A stretch of 64,000 nucleotides of DNA from Candidatus Oscillochloris fontis (GTDB taxonomy: Bacteria > Chloroflexota > Chloroflexia > Chloroflexales > Chloroflexaceae), in NCBI RefSeq assembly GCF_004138135.1, contig NZ_RYFD01000011.1, positions 25,580 through 89,579 on the forward strand. Reading direction: 5' to 3'. Made by a program: the position numbers and the translations under genes. Positions within the stretch are counted from its first letter, which is position 1. Every line of letters begins with the position of its first letter. The notes under the pieces were generated by a model. The model saw only the letters and a list, made by a program, of their open reading frames with translations. It was not told where the DNA came from and searched no databases. Positions 48,368 through 58,700 of this stretch are shown here, piece by piece.

Positions 48368-51300
48368 ATGCCTCCCGCAATTGCCGATCTGGAACTCAGT
48401 ATCGCGCCCCTCGGTGAAGGTCTGGGCCTTAGTCTCCGCCTGATGAATCCCGATATTCGCCACGGCCCCTTCCCGATGGCCTGGGATAGTACCTCGCTGT
48501 TGGCAGTGTCGAATGATATGCAAGCCTATGGTGCGGCACTGCGCGATATGCTCTTCAACGAGAGCAAGGCGCGGGATGCCTTCTTGGCGATTCGGGCTGC
48601 GGGTTTGGGGGCCGGTCGCCGCTTGCGGGTGCGTATGCTGCTCCCGCCGGAGTTGCAGACGGTACGCTGGGAGGCACTGCTTGATCCCCAGAGTGGGCGT
48701 GGGCTGGCCCGTGATGGTGATCTGTTGCTCTCGCGCTACCTCAGTGGCGATGACTATACGCCGCTCCAACTGCGCCCCAAAGCCCAGTTGCGGGCCTTGG
48801 TGGCGATTGCTTCACCCACCGATGCAGCCGATTATGGCCTGGCTTTGATTGATACCCAGGCCGAAACCGAGCAGATTATGGCCGGTTTGGGTGATCTCAA
48901 GCCGACGGTGATTGCGGCCACCTGGGATGCCCTCAGTCAGTCCTTGCGCGAAGGCTATGACATCTGTTATCTGGTGGCCCATGGCATGGTGAAGAGTGGC
49001 CAACCCTGGCTCTTTCTGGTTGATGATCAGAACAATGCCGACCGCCGTCGCGGCGGGGCGCTCGCCGATCTGCTGCGCAGCCTTGATGCCAGCCGCCGCC
49101 CGCGCCTCATGCTGCTGGCCAGTTGTGAGAGTGCTGGCGATGGTTATGCTGATGCTCTGGCCACGCTTGGCCCGCAACTTGCCCAAGCCGGTGTTCCGGC
49201 GGTGCTGGCGATGCAGGGCAAACTGCGTATCGCCACCAATAAGCGGATGGCTCCGGTGCTCTTCACGGAACTACTCCGCGATGGCATGATTGACCGTGCG
49301 GTCAATAGCGCCCGCCTCGCAGTGGAAGATGAACCCGATTGGTGGATGCCGGTGCTCTACACCCGGCTGACCCATGGCATGATCTGGGAGGAGCAGGCTC
49401 CCGCTCCCGCCCCAGCCGCACCGATCATGCCATTGCGCTCAACCAGCGCCAGCCCCGAAGAGATCAGCACCGCGCAGCAGACCCTCGCCAGCCTGCCCAC
49501 CACGAGCATGCCCGATCCCGATGACAACGTACCGCCGGGTTCGTGGATGAACCAACTGCGCCGCAACCAGCACTTTGTCGGGCGTGTCCGCGATCTTCAG
49601 GCTCTCGCCGGTCTCCTCAAAGGCGGATCGGGTTCGCAAAGCCGCCTCACCTTGCTGAGTGGTATGGGTGGTGTCGGCAAGACCCAACTGGCCATCGAGT
49701 TGGCCTACCGCTACGGGCGCTACTTCGCCGGGGTCTTCTGGATCAACTGCGCTCAATCTGCCAACATCCCTAATGAGATCGCTCGCTGTGGTGGGGCTGG
49801 ACAACTCCAACTCTACACCGAGGCAGCCGGACTGAAGATCGAGGAGCAAGTCAATCTGGTGCGGGCACGCTGGGGTTGCGGCTTGCCCTACCTGCTCATC
49901 TTTGATCAGTGTGAAGACCCGGATATTGTGCGTACCTATGATCCGGGGGGAGCCGTGCGTATGCTGATTACCAGCCGTAGCCCGGAGTGGCCGAACGATA
50001 TTGCACTTCAGCGGCACACCGTGGGCATGCTTGAACGTGCCGAGAGTGTGGCGCTCTTGCGCCAACAAGTCCCCAACCTCGCAGATGCCGATGCAGTTAC
50101 CTTGGCTACCGAGTTGGGTGATCTGCCATTGGCGCTGCACCTCGCCGCCCGCTTCTTGCAGAAGGTCGGCAAGCAGGTGACGGTCGAGCGTTACCTTGCC
50201 GATCTGCGCAGCCCCAAGATTTTTGATCGTATGGCGCTGCGTAGCGATGATGGTAATCTGCCCACTGGACATAATCTGGATGTTGCGCGTACCTTTGCGC
50301 TCAGCTACGAACAACTCGACCCCCACGATGCCGAGGATGCCCAGGGCTTGCGGCTGCTGGCGCGTGCCGCCTATCTTGTGCCGGGCGAGGTGGTGCCGGG
50401 GAGTCTGTTACGCGCCAGCCTAGAGAACACTACCGATGATCTCGATCTGGTGTTACAGATTGAGACCGGCATTGAACGCCTGATCAGTCTGGGCTTGTTG
50501 GAGCAGGTGGGTGATGATGGGTTGCGCATTCATCGTCTGGTGGGCAGCTATGTGCGCCAGGTGAGCCAGGATGCCAGTGCCCAAGCGGCTGTCGAGCGGG
50601 CAGTGATTGCGGCTGGCACCCAATTGATGATCGCCCCCAACCGCCCGGCATTGCTCGCCTTCCAGCCCATTCTGCGCGGCATGGCTGATGCCGCCTTGCC
50701 GCGTGAGGATGCCGAGGCCGCGACCTTGGCACATTTGTTGGGTGCCAACCTCAACTGGCTGAGCATGTACCACGAGGCCCAGCCCTACCTCGAACGCGCC
50801 CTGGCGCTGCGTGAACGTCTGCTTGGCTCCCAGCATCCCGATACTGCCACTAGCCTTAATACCCTCGCTGATATGTTTGAGAGCCAAGGCGACTACCCAC
50901 AGTCCCGCCAGTTCTATGAGCGATCACTGGCGATCCGCGAACAGGTGCTTGGGCCTAACCATGCCGACACTGCAACCAGCCTCAACAATCTTGGTTGGTT
51001 ACTGTGCAATCAAGAGGAGTACGAGGTAGCTGTGTCTCTCTTCAAACGTGCCCTGGCGATTCGTGAGCATGTGCTTGGTGCCGATCATCGTGATACTGCT
51101 GAGAGCATCAACTGTATTGGCGTGGCCTTTATGGATCAGCAGGAATATGACCAAGCCATGCTCTACTTTGAGCAGGCGCGGGCGATTTGTGAGCGTGCGC
51201 TGGAGCGCAACGATCCCTATACCGTTGATGTCCTCAACAATATTGCCGTGGTCTTGCAGAACCAAGGCCAGATTGATGCCGCTCGCCAACTCTATGCCGA

Positions 51301-51772
51301 GGTGATCGCTATCTCCGAGCAGGTCTACGGCCCTGAGCATCCCGACACAGCGATCAGTATCAATAACCTCGCCGAGATGCTCGATCAGCAGGGCGAGTAT
51401 GCCCAAGCCCGCCCGCTCTACGAGCGGGTGTTGGCGGTACGCGAGCGCGTATTGGGCGAGCATCCCTATACGGCCTGGAGTCTGAATAATCTTGGTGCGC
51501 TGCTCTTGAATATGGAGGAGTATGCCGCCGCATGCCCGCTGCTTGAGCGGGCGCTGGCGATCAACACCAAGCTCTTGGAGCCTACCCATCCCAATCTTGC
51601 GATGGTGCTGCACAATCTGGCTATCACCCTCGATAACCTCGAAGAGTATGCAGCGGCATTGCCCTACTATGAGCAGGCGCTCGAAATCTATCAGGCCAAT
51701 CTTGATCCCGACGACGAGACTTTGGTGGAGGTTGCTGAGCGGATTGAGGAACTACGCGAGTATATGGAGTAG
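48368..51772 (+). CDS. CHAT protease - NB-ARC/STAND NTPase - TPR protein
   Basis: 1134 residues. A CHAT (caspase-like) domain covers about 60-335 with His205 (CYLVAHG) and Cys253 (LLASCESAGDG). An NB-ARC-type NTPase covers about 400-600: Walker A GMGGVGKTQ (432-440), Walker B LLIFDQ (509-514), MLITSRSPEW and GDLPLALHL. From about 770 to the end come roughly eight kinesin-light-chain-type TPRs of about 42 residues with HPDTATSLNNLG-like cores. This protease-STAND-sensor layout is that of bacterial NLR-like proteins, several of which act in antiviral or regulated-cell-death responses. Its function here is not shown. Confidence 0.9.
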   Translation: MPPAIADLELSIAPLGEGLGLSLRLMNPDIRHGPFPMAWDSTSLLAVSNDMQAYGAALRDMLFNESKARDAFLAIRAAGLGAGRRLRVRMLLPPELQTVRWEALLDPQSGRGLARDGDLLLSRYLSGDDYTPLQLRPKAQLRALVAIASPTDAADYGLALIDTQAETEQIMAGLGDLKPTVIAATWDALSQSLREGYDICYLVAHGMVKSGQPWLFLVDDQNNADRRRGGALADLLRSLDASRRPRLMLLASCESAGDGYADALATLGPQLAQAGVPAVLAMQGKLRIATNKRMAPVLFTELLRDGMIDRAVNSARLAVEDEPDWWMPVLYTRLTHGMIWEEQAPAPAPAAPIMPLRSTSASPEEISTAQQTLASLPTTSMPDPDDNVPPGSWMNQLRRNQHFVGRVRDLQALAGLLKGGSGSQSRLTLLSGMGGVGKTQLAIELAYRYGRYFAGVFWINCAQSANIPNEIARCGGAGQLQLYTEAAGLKIEEQVNLVRARWGCGLPYLLIFDQCEDPDIVRTYDPGGAVRMLITSRSPEWPNDIALQRHTVGMLERAESVALLRQQVPNLADADAVTLATELGDLPLALHLAARFLQKVGKQVTVERYLADLRSPKIFDRMALRSDDGNLPTGHNLDVARTFALSYEQLDPHDAEDAQGLRLLARAAYLVPGEVVPGSLLRASLENTTDDLDLVLQIETGIERLISLGLLEQVGDDGLRIHRLVGSYVRQVSQDASAQAAVERAVIAAGTQLMIAPNRPALLAFQPILRGMADAALPREDAEAATLAHLLGANLNWLSMYHEAQPYLERALALRERLLGSQHPDTATSLNTLADMFESQGDYPQSRQFYERSLAIREQVLGPNHADTATSLNNLGWLLCNQEEYEVAVSLFKRALAIREHVLGADHRDTAESINCIGVAFMDQQEYDQAMLYFEQARAICERALERNDPYTVDVLNNIAVVLQNQGQIDAARQLYAEVIAISEQVYGPEHPDTAISINNLAEMLDQQGEYAQARPLYERVLAVRERVLGEHPYTAWSLNNLGALLLNMEEYAAACPLLERALAINTKLLEPTHPNLAMVLHNLAITLDNLEEYAAALPYYEQALEIYQANLDPDDETLVEVAERIEELREYME

Positions 51773-51774
51773 CT

Positions 51775-52164
51775 ATGAGCCCCGCCCGCATGGATCGAGT
51801 TGAAGCCGGGATGCGCACGATCATGGCCTTTCACGCGGCCTACAACCGCCACGATCTGGCCGCGATCATGGATCTTGTTAGCGCCGATTGTCGCTTGGAG
51901 TGCGCCAGCCCCGCGCCGGATGGCGCACTCTATACCGGTGCTGAAGCCATTGGTCAGTTTTGGCAGCACCACTTTGAGACCATGCCCCAAGCTCGCTTGG
52001 AGATCGAGGAGATCTCTGGCTTGGGCAACCGCAGTCTTCTGCGTTGGCGTCTGCACTGGCTCGATGCAAATGGTACACCCCGCCATCTGCGCGGACTAGA
52101 CATCTTTCAGGTGTACAACGGCCAGATCTCTGAGCAGTTGTCGTATCTGAAGGGTGGGCAGTAG
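51775..52164 (+). CDS. SnoaL/NTF2-like protein
   Basis: 129 residues, starting 2 bp after the CHAT gene. Pattern FHAAYNRHDLAAIMDLV, DGALYTGAEAIGQFWQHHF, LHWLDANGTPRHLRGLDIF and ISEQLSYLKGG is that of the SnoaL-like cone fold, often a small-molecule-binding or isomerase/cyclase domain. Function unknown. The stop TAG is the first three bases of the mobile element at 52162; without the insertion the protein would be one residue longer. Confidence 0.8.
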   Translation: MSPARMDRVEAGMRTIMAFHAAYNRHDLAAIMDLVSADCRLECASPAPDGALYTGAEAIGQFWQHHFETMPQARLEIEEISGLGNRSLLRWRLHWLDANGTPRHLRGLDIFQVYNGQISEQLSYLKGGQ

Positions 52165-52313
52165 GGCATGTGCAAAGTCCTTGGGGCTGCGCCCCAAACT
52201 CCAATTTTTGTTGTTTTTTGGCGGCGAAGCCGCCAAAAAACAACAAAAAAGATCTTCGGGGGCGGTTGCGCCGCCCCCGAACCCCCACCGGAGGTGACTT
52301 TGCACATGCCCTG
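52162..52313. repeat. 152-bp MITE-like element, family C, second copy with 10-bp target duplication
   Basis: Same length as the copy at 44500. Ends are TAGGGCATGTGCAAAGTC and GACTTTGCACATGCCCTG (17 of 18 paired). The decamer GGGTGGGCAG flanks it at 52152-52161 and 52314-52323. Interior hairpins are GGGGCTGCGCCCC, GGCGGCGAAGCCGCC with A/T flanks, and GGGGGCGGTTGCGCCGCCCC. Confidence 0.9.
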
Positions 52314-52405
52314 GGGTGGGCAGGGGTAACCTTGCATCGCTACCCATGGCTATGGCATACTCTATACCAATGACACCGCAATGACCGAGGAAGGACAGCC
52401 GACCG

Positions 52406-52759
52406 ATGTTCCGCAATCTGTTTCGCAGCAACCCTATCCCCCAGATTAGTGTCCGTGACCTGAAGGCCAAGCTGGATGCCCGCGAGAAGCTGGTGTTGCT
52501 GGATGTACGCGATCCCCAAGAGTTTACCGGTGATGGTCATATCGTTGGGGCGCGGTTGATCCCACTCTCTGCGCTGGCGCATCGTTTGGGTGAACTGAAC
52601 AAGGAAGATCCGATCTACTGCATCTGTTTGTCAGGTAGCCGTAGCCATGTCGCATGCGATCTGCTTCAGCGCCAAGGCTTTACTAGTGTGACCAATGTGG
52701 TGGGCGGGATGGGCGCATGGATGCGTTCCGGGTTGTCGGTGAAGCGAGGTTCGAAGTAG
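52406..52759 (+). CDS. Rhodanese-like sulfurtransferase, cytoplasmic
   Basis: 117 residues, one rhodanese domain: ISVRDLKAKLDAREKLVLLD, VRDPQEFTGDGHI, and the active loop CLSGSRSH with the catalytic Cys in a C-x4-R arrangement (Cys of YCICLSGSR). Transfers sulfane sulfur or acts in redox signalling. Homologous to the lipoprotein encoded 21 bp downstream, probably a duplicated pair with different locations. No signal peptide. Confidence 0.85.
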   Translation: MFRNLFRSNPIPQISVRDLKAKLDAREKLVLLDVRDPQEFTGDGHIVGARLIPLSALAHRLGELNKEDPIYCICLSGSRSHVACDLLQRQGFTSVTNVVGGMGAWMRSGLSVKRGSK

Positions 52760-52780
52760 ATTAAGTGTGGAGACAGAACA

Positions 52781-53215
52781 ATGTTACACGCAATACGCAT
52801 ACTGCTAGTGCTCCTCATCGCCGTGATCCTGGCTGCATGTGGCGCAACAACGTCCACGACCACGATCTCGTCGGCCCCTCCCGCCGCCCAGTCGGGGACA
52901 TTGACGGAGATTAGTGTCGCTGATCTCAAAGTCAAACTTGACGCCAACGAGTCGCTCTTTTTGGTGGATGTGCGTACTCCAGCCGAGTTTACCCAGGATG
53001 GTCATGTCGCCCAGTCCACGCTGATCCCGCTCGATCAACTCACCTCGCGGTTGGCTGAGTTGCCAACGGACACACCGATCTACTGTATCTGTCGTTCGGG
53101 GAATCGCAGTACCACCGCGTGTAACGATCTGCGCACACGCGGCTATACGGCGATCAATGTCTCTGGCGGGATGATCGCCTGGAAGGCAGCGGGGTTGCCG
53201 GTGGCGATGCCGTAG
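52781..53215 (+). CDS. Rhodanese-like lipoprotein
   Basis: 144 residues. Signal peptide LLVLLIAVILAACGA with lipobox LAAC (Cys22 or so). The rhodanese domain repeats the pattern of the preceding gene (ISVADLKVKLDANESLFLVD, VRTPAEFTQDGHV) with active loop CRSGNRST. It is thus an exported counterpart with the catalytic Cys kept. It converges with the AspT/YidE-type transporter. Confidence 0.85.
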   Translation: MLHAIRILLVLLIAVILAACGATTSTTTISSAPPAAQSGTLTEISVADLKVKLDANESLFLVDVRTPAEFTQDGHVAQSTLIPLDQLTSRLAELPTDTPIYCICRSGNRSTTACNDLRTRGYTAINVSGGMIAWKAAGLPVAMP

Positions 53216-53284
53216 AATGATACGGTGTGCGGTGTGATGGGTATTGACGTTGTTCTTGGCCATGACGATGTCGTTCTACCGATC

Positions 53285-54925
53285 TCATCCCAACAGACTC
53301 AGCAACATCTGTGCTGCCAGAATCTTCCCAATCGTCGCTGTCGGGTAGACCATCGCATAGCCCACATTCGGCAGATCATTTTCAGCCTGCTCGCTGGCAA
53401 AACCGAGCACCGCCGGTTGGGTTTGCAGCCCGGCGAGCATGCCGGTGAGCAGACCAAAGGGGATCTTCAGCACCTTATGGCCAATCACCAGCATGGTAAT
53501 CGCGGCCACACAGGTGATCATGGCCCCAGCAAAGAGAATGGGCAACCCACCACCCTGCGCCAGGGTATGCACGAAGCTATAGCCAGAGCGCGTACCGACC
53601 CCGGCCAAGAAGAGGATCAAACCGAACTGACGCAGGGTGAGATTGGCGCTATAGGGGAGGCTCCAAACAATCGGGCCGGTACGTTCGCGCCACCCCAAGA
53701 AGAGTGCCACCAGCAGCGGCCCGCCCGCCGACCCCAGCCGAAAGATGACGCCCCCCGGCAGCGGGATGGGGATCGCGCCGAGTAGTAGCCCCATGGCAAC
53801 TCCTAGGCCCAGGGAGACCACATCAATCTCGGCGAGCGAACGGTACGAATCGCCAAAGAAGGTTCCCACCGCATCGAGATTCTCACGCCGCGTCACCACA
53901 CGTACCCGATCTCCCAGTTCCAACACCATATCTCCGTGGGGAAGTAGCTCCACATCACCGCGCCGCACCCGCGTGATCATCGCCCCAAAGCGGCTTGGCA
54001 GCCCCAGTTCACGCAGTGGTACCCCAGCAACCTGCGAGTTGGAGACGAAGATGCGTCGGAAATCGAGGATATGCCGATCAAGTTCGAGGTGCTCGCCACT
54101 CACCTCGCCCAGCGCCGCCACCACGATATTCACCTCATCTGCATCACCCACCACACTCAACAGATCTCCCAGCGCCAACCGTGTCGTACTGGTGACGAGC
54201 GTCACCTCTCCGGCGTGCAACAGCCGCCCAAAGATGACATCGCGCTGGAGTTGTGCTGTAATCTCAGCCACCGTCAACCCGGCCCACTGCGGCTGGGTGA
54301 TCAGAATCGTCTGGTTCACCAACTTCTCATTATGGGTACCGATCTCTGGATTGGCCCGTATCTCGGAGGCATAATCAATCCGCCAGAAGCGCTGGAGCAT
54401 ATAGATCGCCATGATCATGCCCAGCACCCCCATGGGGTAGGTGATCGAATAACCGACCACTGGCTCGGCCAACACCTGATCGCTCAGGGTTCCCAATGGC
54501 GAATGTTTCAGTTGCTCTAGAACCGCTGCCAACGCGGGCGTATTGGTCAGACTCCCGGCGAACATCCCCGCTGTCAGCGGGCCACCCAGATGCAAGACGG
54601 CATTTGCGGCCAGTGCGAGGCCCAACGCGAGCAGAATGACCCCCAACACCAACAGGTTATTGCGCAGCCCTTTACGGCGCAACGAAGCGACAAATCCGGG
54701 GCCACTACTCAGGCCAATCGTATAGACAAAGAGCACTAACCCCAACAAATAGACAATTTCGGGCAACTTGAGATGCTCATCAAGAGCGCCAAAGGCGAGG
54801 CCCACAAAGAGCACTGCCGCAATCCCCAAACTAACCCCGCCAATCTTGACGCGGCCCAGGACATAGCCGATGGCTGCAACCACAAAGAGCAGGAGCAGCG
54901 GATTATCAATCAGGATCTGGATCAT
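53285..54925 (-). CDS. AspT/YidE-YbjL-type transporter with two TrkA_C domains
   Basis: 546 residues. Two membrane halves (about 1-175 and 370-546) each carry the duplicated signature (VYTIGLSSGPGFVASLRRKG in the first, GVGTRSGYSFV in the second). Between them lie two cytoplasmic TrkA_C-type domains (MITRVRRGDVELLPHGDMVL, LELGDRVRVVTRRENLDAVG). The family includes aspartate:alanine antiporter AspT, but most members have unknown substrates. The gene stands alone. Confidence 0.85.
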   Translation of the reverse strand: MIQILIDNPLLLLFVVAAIGYVLGRVKIGGVSLGIAAVLFVGLAFGALDEHLKLPEIVYLLGLVLFVYTIGLSSGPGFVASLRRKGLRNNLLVLGVILLALGLALAANAVLHLGGPLTAGMFAGSLTNTPALAAVLEQLKHSPLGTLSDQVLAEPVVGYSITYPMGVLGMIMAIYMLQRFWRIDYASEIRANPEIGTHNEKLVNQTILITQPQWAGLTVAEITAQLQRDVIFGRLLHAGEVTLVTSTTRLALGDLLSVVGDADEVNIVVAALGEVSGEHLELDRHILDFRRIFVSNSQVAGVPLRELGLPSRFGAMITRVRRGDVELLPHGDMVLELGDRVRVVTRRENLDAVGTFFGDSYRSLAEIDVVSLGLGVAMGLLLGAIPIPLPGGVIFRLGSAGGPLLVALFLGWRERTGPIVWSLPYSANLTLRQFGLILFLAGVGTRSGYSFVHTLAQGGGLPILFAGAMITCVAAITMLVIGHKVLKIPFGLLTGMLAGLQTQPAVLGFASEQAENDLPNVGYAMVYPTATIGKILAAQMLLSLLG

Positions 54926-54939
54926 GAAGAACCTTACTA

Positions 54940-55095
54940 TATGATATGTGCAACGTCACTTCCGGTGAGGGTGCGGGGGCGGCGTAGCCGCTCCCGCAGA
55001 TCTTTTTTGTTGGTATTTGGCGGCGTAGCCGCCAAATACCAACAAAAATCGGGTTTGGGGCGCATCCCCAAAGACTCCCTCACACAACCACCGTG
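54940..55095. repeat. Degraded family C element, reverse orientation
   Basis: Left end (TATGATATGTGCAACGTC) aligns with the family C end at 12 of 18 positions. Interior hairpins GGGGGCGGCGTAGCCGCTCCC and TTTGGCGGCGTAGCCGCCAAA are kept. The right end is decayed and no target duplication remains. It separates the transporter from the DUF59 gene. Confidence 0.7.
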
Positions 55096-55142
55096 TATGG
55101 TATCATGGGAACATTGTCACAAGGTTATGGAGAAGTTGCATT

Positions 55143-55460
55143 ATGATCACCGAAGAACTGGTTCGCGCAGCTCTGACGAACGTGGTCGATCCTGAGATCG
55201 GCCTGGATATTGTTAACCTCGGCTTGATCTATCGCGTGGATATTCTCGAAGATGGTCGCTTGGTTGACATAGACATGACCCTGACCACCCCGGCATGTCC
55301 GGCTGCTCCGCAGATGATTGAGCAAGCCCGGCGTGCGGTCTTGAGTCTGGCTGATGTCTATAAGGGGCTGGAGGAGGTGAAGATCAACCTAGTCTGGACA
55401 CCCTTCTGGAACCCATCATTGATGTCGGAGGATGCCCGCGAGGAGTTGGGGTTTTATTAG
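55143..55460 (+). CDS. DUF59/MIP18-family iron-sulfur assembly factor (SufT/PaaD-like)
   Basis: 105 residues, complete. DPEIGLDIVNLGLIYRVDI, TLTTPACPAAPQM (conserved Cys) and VNLVWTPFWNPSLMSEDAR (VWTPFWNP) are the family motifs. Such proteins assist Fe-S cluster assembly or transfer. Ribosome site GGTTATGGAG with the ATG at 55143. It stands alone between repeats. Confidence 0.88.
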   Translation: MITEELVRAALTNVVDPEIGLDIVNLGLIYRVDILEDGRLVDIDMTLTTPACPAAPQMIEQARRAVLSLADVYKGLEEVKINLVWTPFWNPSLMSEDAREELGFY

Positions 55461-55514
55461 GGAGGATTGTTAGATTTTAGTAATTGCGTGAATATCCGTT
55501 CAGACAGGGCGGAT

Positions 55515-55706
55515 GTGACACTGGGTGTCATGAAAAATTTTGGCTAGGGAACTACCCAGCGGCTGAAGCCGCAGCCTAGATGGTACAAAGTCAACCATCG
55601 AGGGCTAAGACAAGCCGGCATAGGTAGGTGGTTATACCATGTAGTCCGTCCGCTTACATGCAGGGCGAAAGTGTCGTCTGAAATTTTTCGTGACACCCGG
55701 TATCAC
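55515..55706. repeat. Inverted-repeat element, about 192 bp
   Basis: Bases 55515-55540 and 55681-55706 pair at 23 of 26 positions; arm starts GTGACACTGGGTGTCATG and is partly palindromic itself. No ORF inside. It fills most of the 336-bp gap between DUF59 and the helicase gene. Target duplication not apparent. Possibly another MITE. Confidence 0.65.
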
Positions 55707-55796
55707 CTTTTGGGTTGCCAGAAATAGGAGGATTAGGCATACTACCGCTATGGACGAGCTGTAACGCTGATTGACCAGATCCATGGGTGTTATTAT

Positions 55797-58700
55797 TTAG
55801 TCTATCTGTCGCTGACTACGTCGTTCCATGTCAATTGCTGTTTGGAATTGTTCACGCATGCGTGAACCTATGCGTTTAAACTCCAGATCCTTTCGTAGCT
55901 CTTCCATGATCTCCTCATCGGTTCGTAGGATGCCATCAGAGTTGATCCAGCGGACTACTGCAATAAGCTCGGTGCGCACGTAGGAACCAATCGGGAGTCC
56001 TCGCAGAATATTCGGTCGCGACGCTCGTGCGGGAGGTGTGGGTTCATTCTCTTCCTCATCCTCAATCTCCCCTACAGAAGGCAGAGGTTCTTGAGCGGGG
56101 GCAGGGACGTGCTCTGCTGCATAATAGCGCTTATCAGCTACATGCAGTGCCTTAGCATAGGCTTGCAAAGCTGCCTCAATCGTTTGTTCCCGCCGCTGAT
56201 ACCAATCGAGTGACCAGATGCGGTGATAGCACCAGTTGAGCCTGCGAAGCTGAAGTGGGCGCAACCGATCACGATCAGATGCGGTAGGCGCGGCATAGTA
56301 GGCTGGGCCGTCAGTCTCAATAGCGAGGACATACTCATCTGTCCGGTGAGGATGCTTGACCGCGAAGGCTATTCGCGCCTCAGAGGCGCCGAACCGGGGT
56401 TGGAGATGAAGACCACGTGCCGTTAGTGTCTCGTAGATGTCGCTCTCAAAGGTATCAAGCGCATCTGCTCCCTGATCGTGGGATGTCTCTAGAAGTACAC
56501 CATGCGCCGCTACATAGGCTAGGTATTCACGCAATAGCTCGACGCCGCGCGCCTGAGATTTCCCTGGCGACATATCCGTGTGGTCGAACGATGAAACCAC
56601 GGTTATGCGCTGGCGCGCACGGGTAATCGCGACATTAAGACGACGCTCACCACCAGATTTGAGTAATGGGCCAAACACGCTATAGTTCAGCCGCCCAGAA
56701 CGATGTTTAGTATACCCCAAGCTGAGGATGATCGCATCGCGTTCATCTCCTTGTACCCGCTCTAGATTTTTAATGAAGAAGGGATCTGGTTTACTCGCGG
56801 CAAAAAAATCATCGAGATCCCTGCGCTCCTTGATCGCGGCATCAAGTGCTGACTGAACACGCTGCATATGCGTAATTCCAAGCGTAATAATTCCCAGGCT
56901 TACTGTTGGATTCTGTTCTGCATGTTCAAGAATTAATGCCACGACCTTTCTAACCTCAGATGCACTACTGTCTTCATTATCATTTGAAACAGTTTGTACA
57001 AGCACATGATTTACTGCCGAGGCGTGGCGGGGTGCAGGGAAAGTGATCAAGTTGTTCTCGTAGATATGCTTATTGGCGAAGGCGATTAGTGACTCGTCGC
57101 GACTTCGATAATGCCAAAGAAGTGGCCATGGTTCCAAAAAGGCACTCATAAGATCGATAAGGCTCTCAAATCCTTGTTCGGGTGCGCTTTGATCTTCATC
57201 ATTGTTATCTGTATTTCCTCCTGCGAAGAAGGAGGTTGGCGGTAGTTGATGCTTATCGCCAGCAACAACGACCGTTGTGCCACGTAGTAAGGCTGCAATG
57301 GCATCCTCCGGAACGACCTGACTGGCTTCATCAAAGATAACGACATCGAAGTAGCGTTTATCAGCGGGAATGAACTGGCTAACGGAGAGTGGACTTGCCA
57401 TCCAACATGGGCAAAGTGTTATCAGGAGATCGCTGGTGCGCTCAACCAGCCTCCGCAATGGAAGATGCCCACGTTTCTTTTGAATCTCCGCTTGGATAAG
57501 GATATCCTGATCACGATAGGTATTTCGTGCATCACGCACATGCTCTGCATGCACCCGGCGCACACGTGCTGCAGTCATCTGGATACGATCATGATCGGCC
57601 TGTTGGAACTCGTCAACGACCTGCTGATGCTTTTGTCCCTGGAAGGTGATGAGTGCAGGGTCGTCGCGGTGTGCTTGCTCAAGGCAAGAAGTGAGCCAGG
57701 CACGCTCAAAGAAAGGCACCCAACTTTCTGGCGCAGGCTGTTGCTCACGAAGTTCGCGAAGGAGCAAGGTTACACCCAGGTGCTGGAGCATGCTACGGAT
57801 CTCATAGACTCGTGGCATCAGATAGGGCGTTTGCTCATCTGCCCGCAGGTGCGCTAAAAAGGCTTGAAGATGATGAAATCGTGCCGTGTCGAGTTGGTCA
57901 GTACGACAATAACGCTGAAGGAGACTCTTCTTGGTAAAGACGTTTGCCAGCAGCATCAGATCATCGTTGGCCTCAGGTGCAGCAGCGCTTTCCAATGCCG
58001 CATGCACCGCTTCAAGTTGTGCTTGTTCTGGAACAGATGCATCCTGGCCCAGGGTCGCGAGCCATTGCTCTTGGTAGGGTGCTACTTCGGTAATCGCTTC
58101 GTGAATTGTCCATGGCCAGACGAAGCCACGGCGCTTCACATATTTGCTTGTTCGCCGATAGGTACGCAAATACTCGCCATCAATCACCAGATACCAGAGT
58201 GCGCGAAACCAACCCTCTCCCGCTGGTGCGAGGCGCTCCACCAGAGTCATGAGATCTTCGTCGTATAAGGATCGTTCATAGTCTGTCAGCGTTGCTGCGA
58301 TGTAGGGGAGGAGATCGATCAAAATCAAGATCTGAGCGACGGTAGTGGGAGGCGGCAGATCTGCGTGCGCAACGGCTTGTCTGGTAGCCTCTATCATCTG
58401 AGGTAGTCGCCTGAGGGCTAGGCGGTCAACAAGTGTGATGGCATTCTCGACTATCGCACGATTGGATAAACGCGCATGTTGCCACGGTGAAGGATGCAGG
58501 CCAAGAAACAAAGCACTTATTCCACTCGCCTCGCTGAGGAGTGATCGAACGGTCAGGGCTTTATTGAGGGTGATACTGGCCAGGTCTGCATTGCGCCAAC
58601 GGGTTTGTGGTGTGCGAGTTGCGGGAATACGCTGTAATGCACCTCGAAGACCGTACACACTTAGCTCTGCTGGTAGGCGGGACGCATGGAGGCAGCGCAC

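Noticed and set aside
54930..55095. 10-bp target duplication at the third family C copy
   Set aside because: AACCTTACTA precedes the left end but is not found after the decayed right end.
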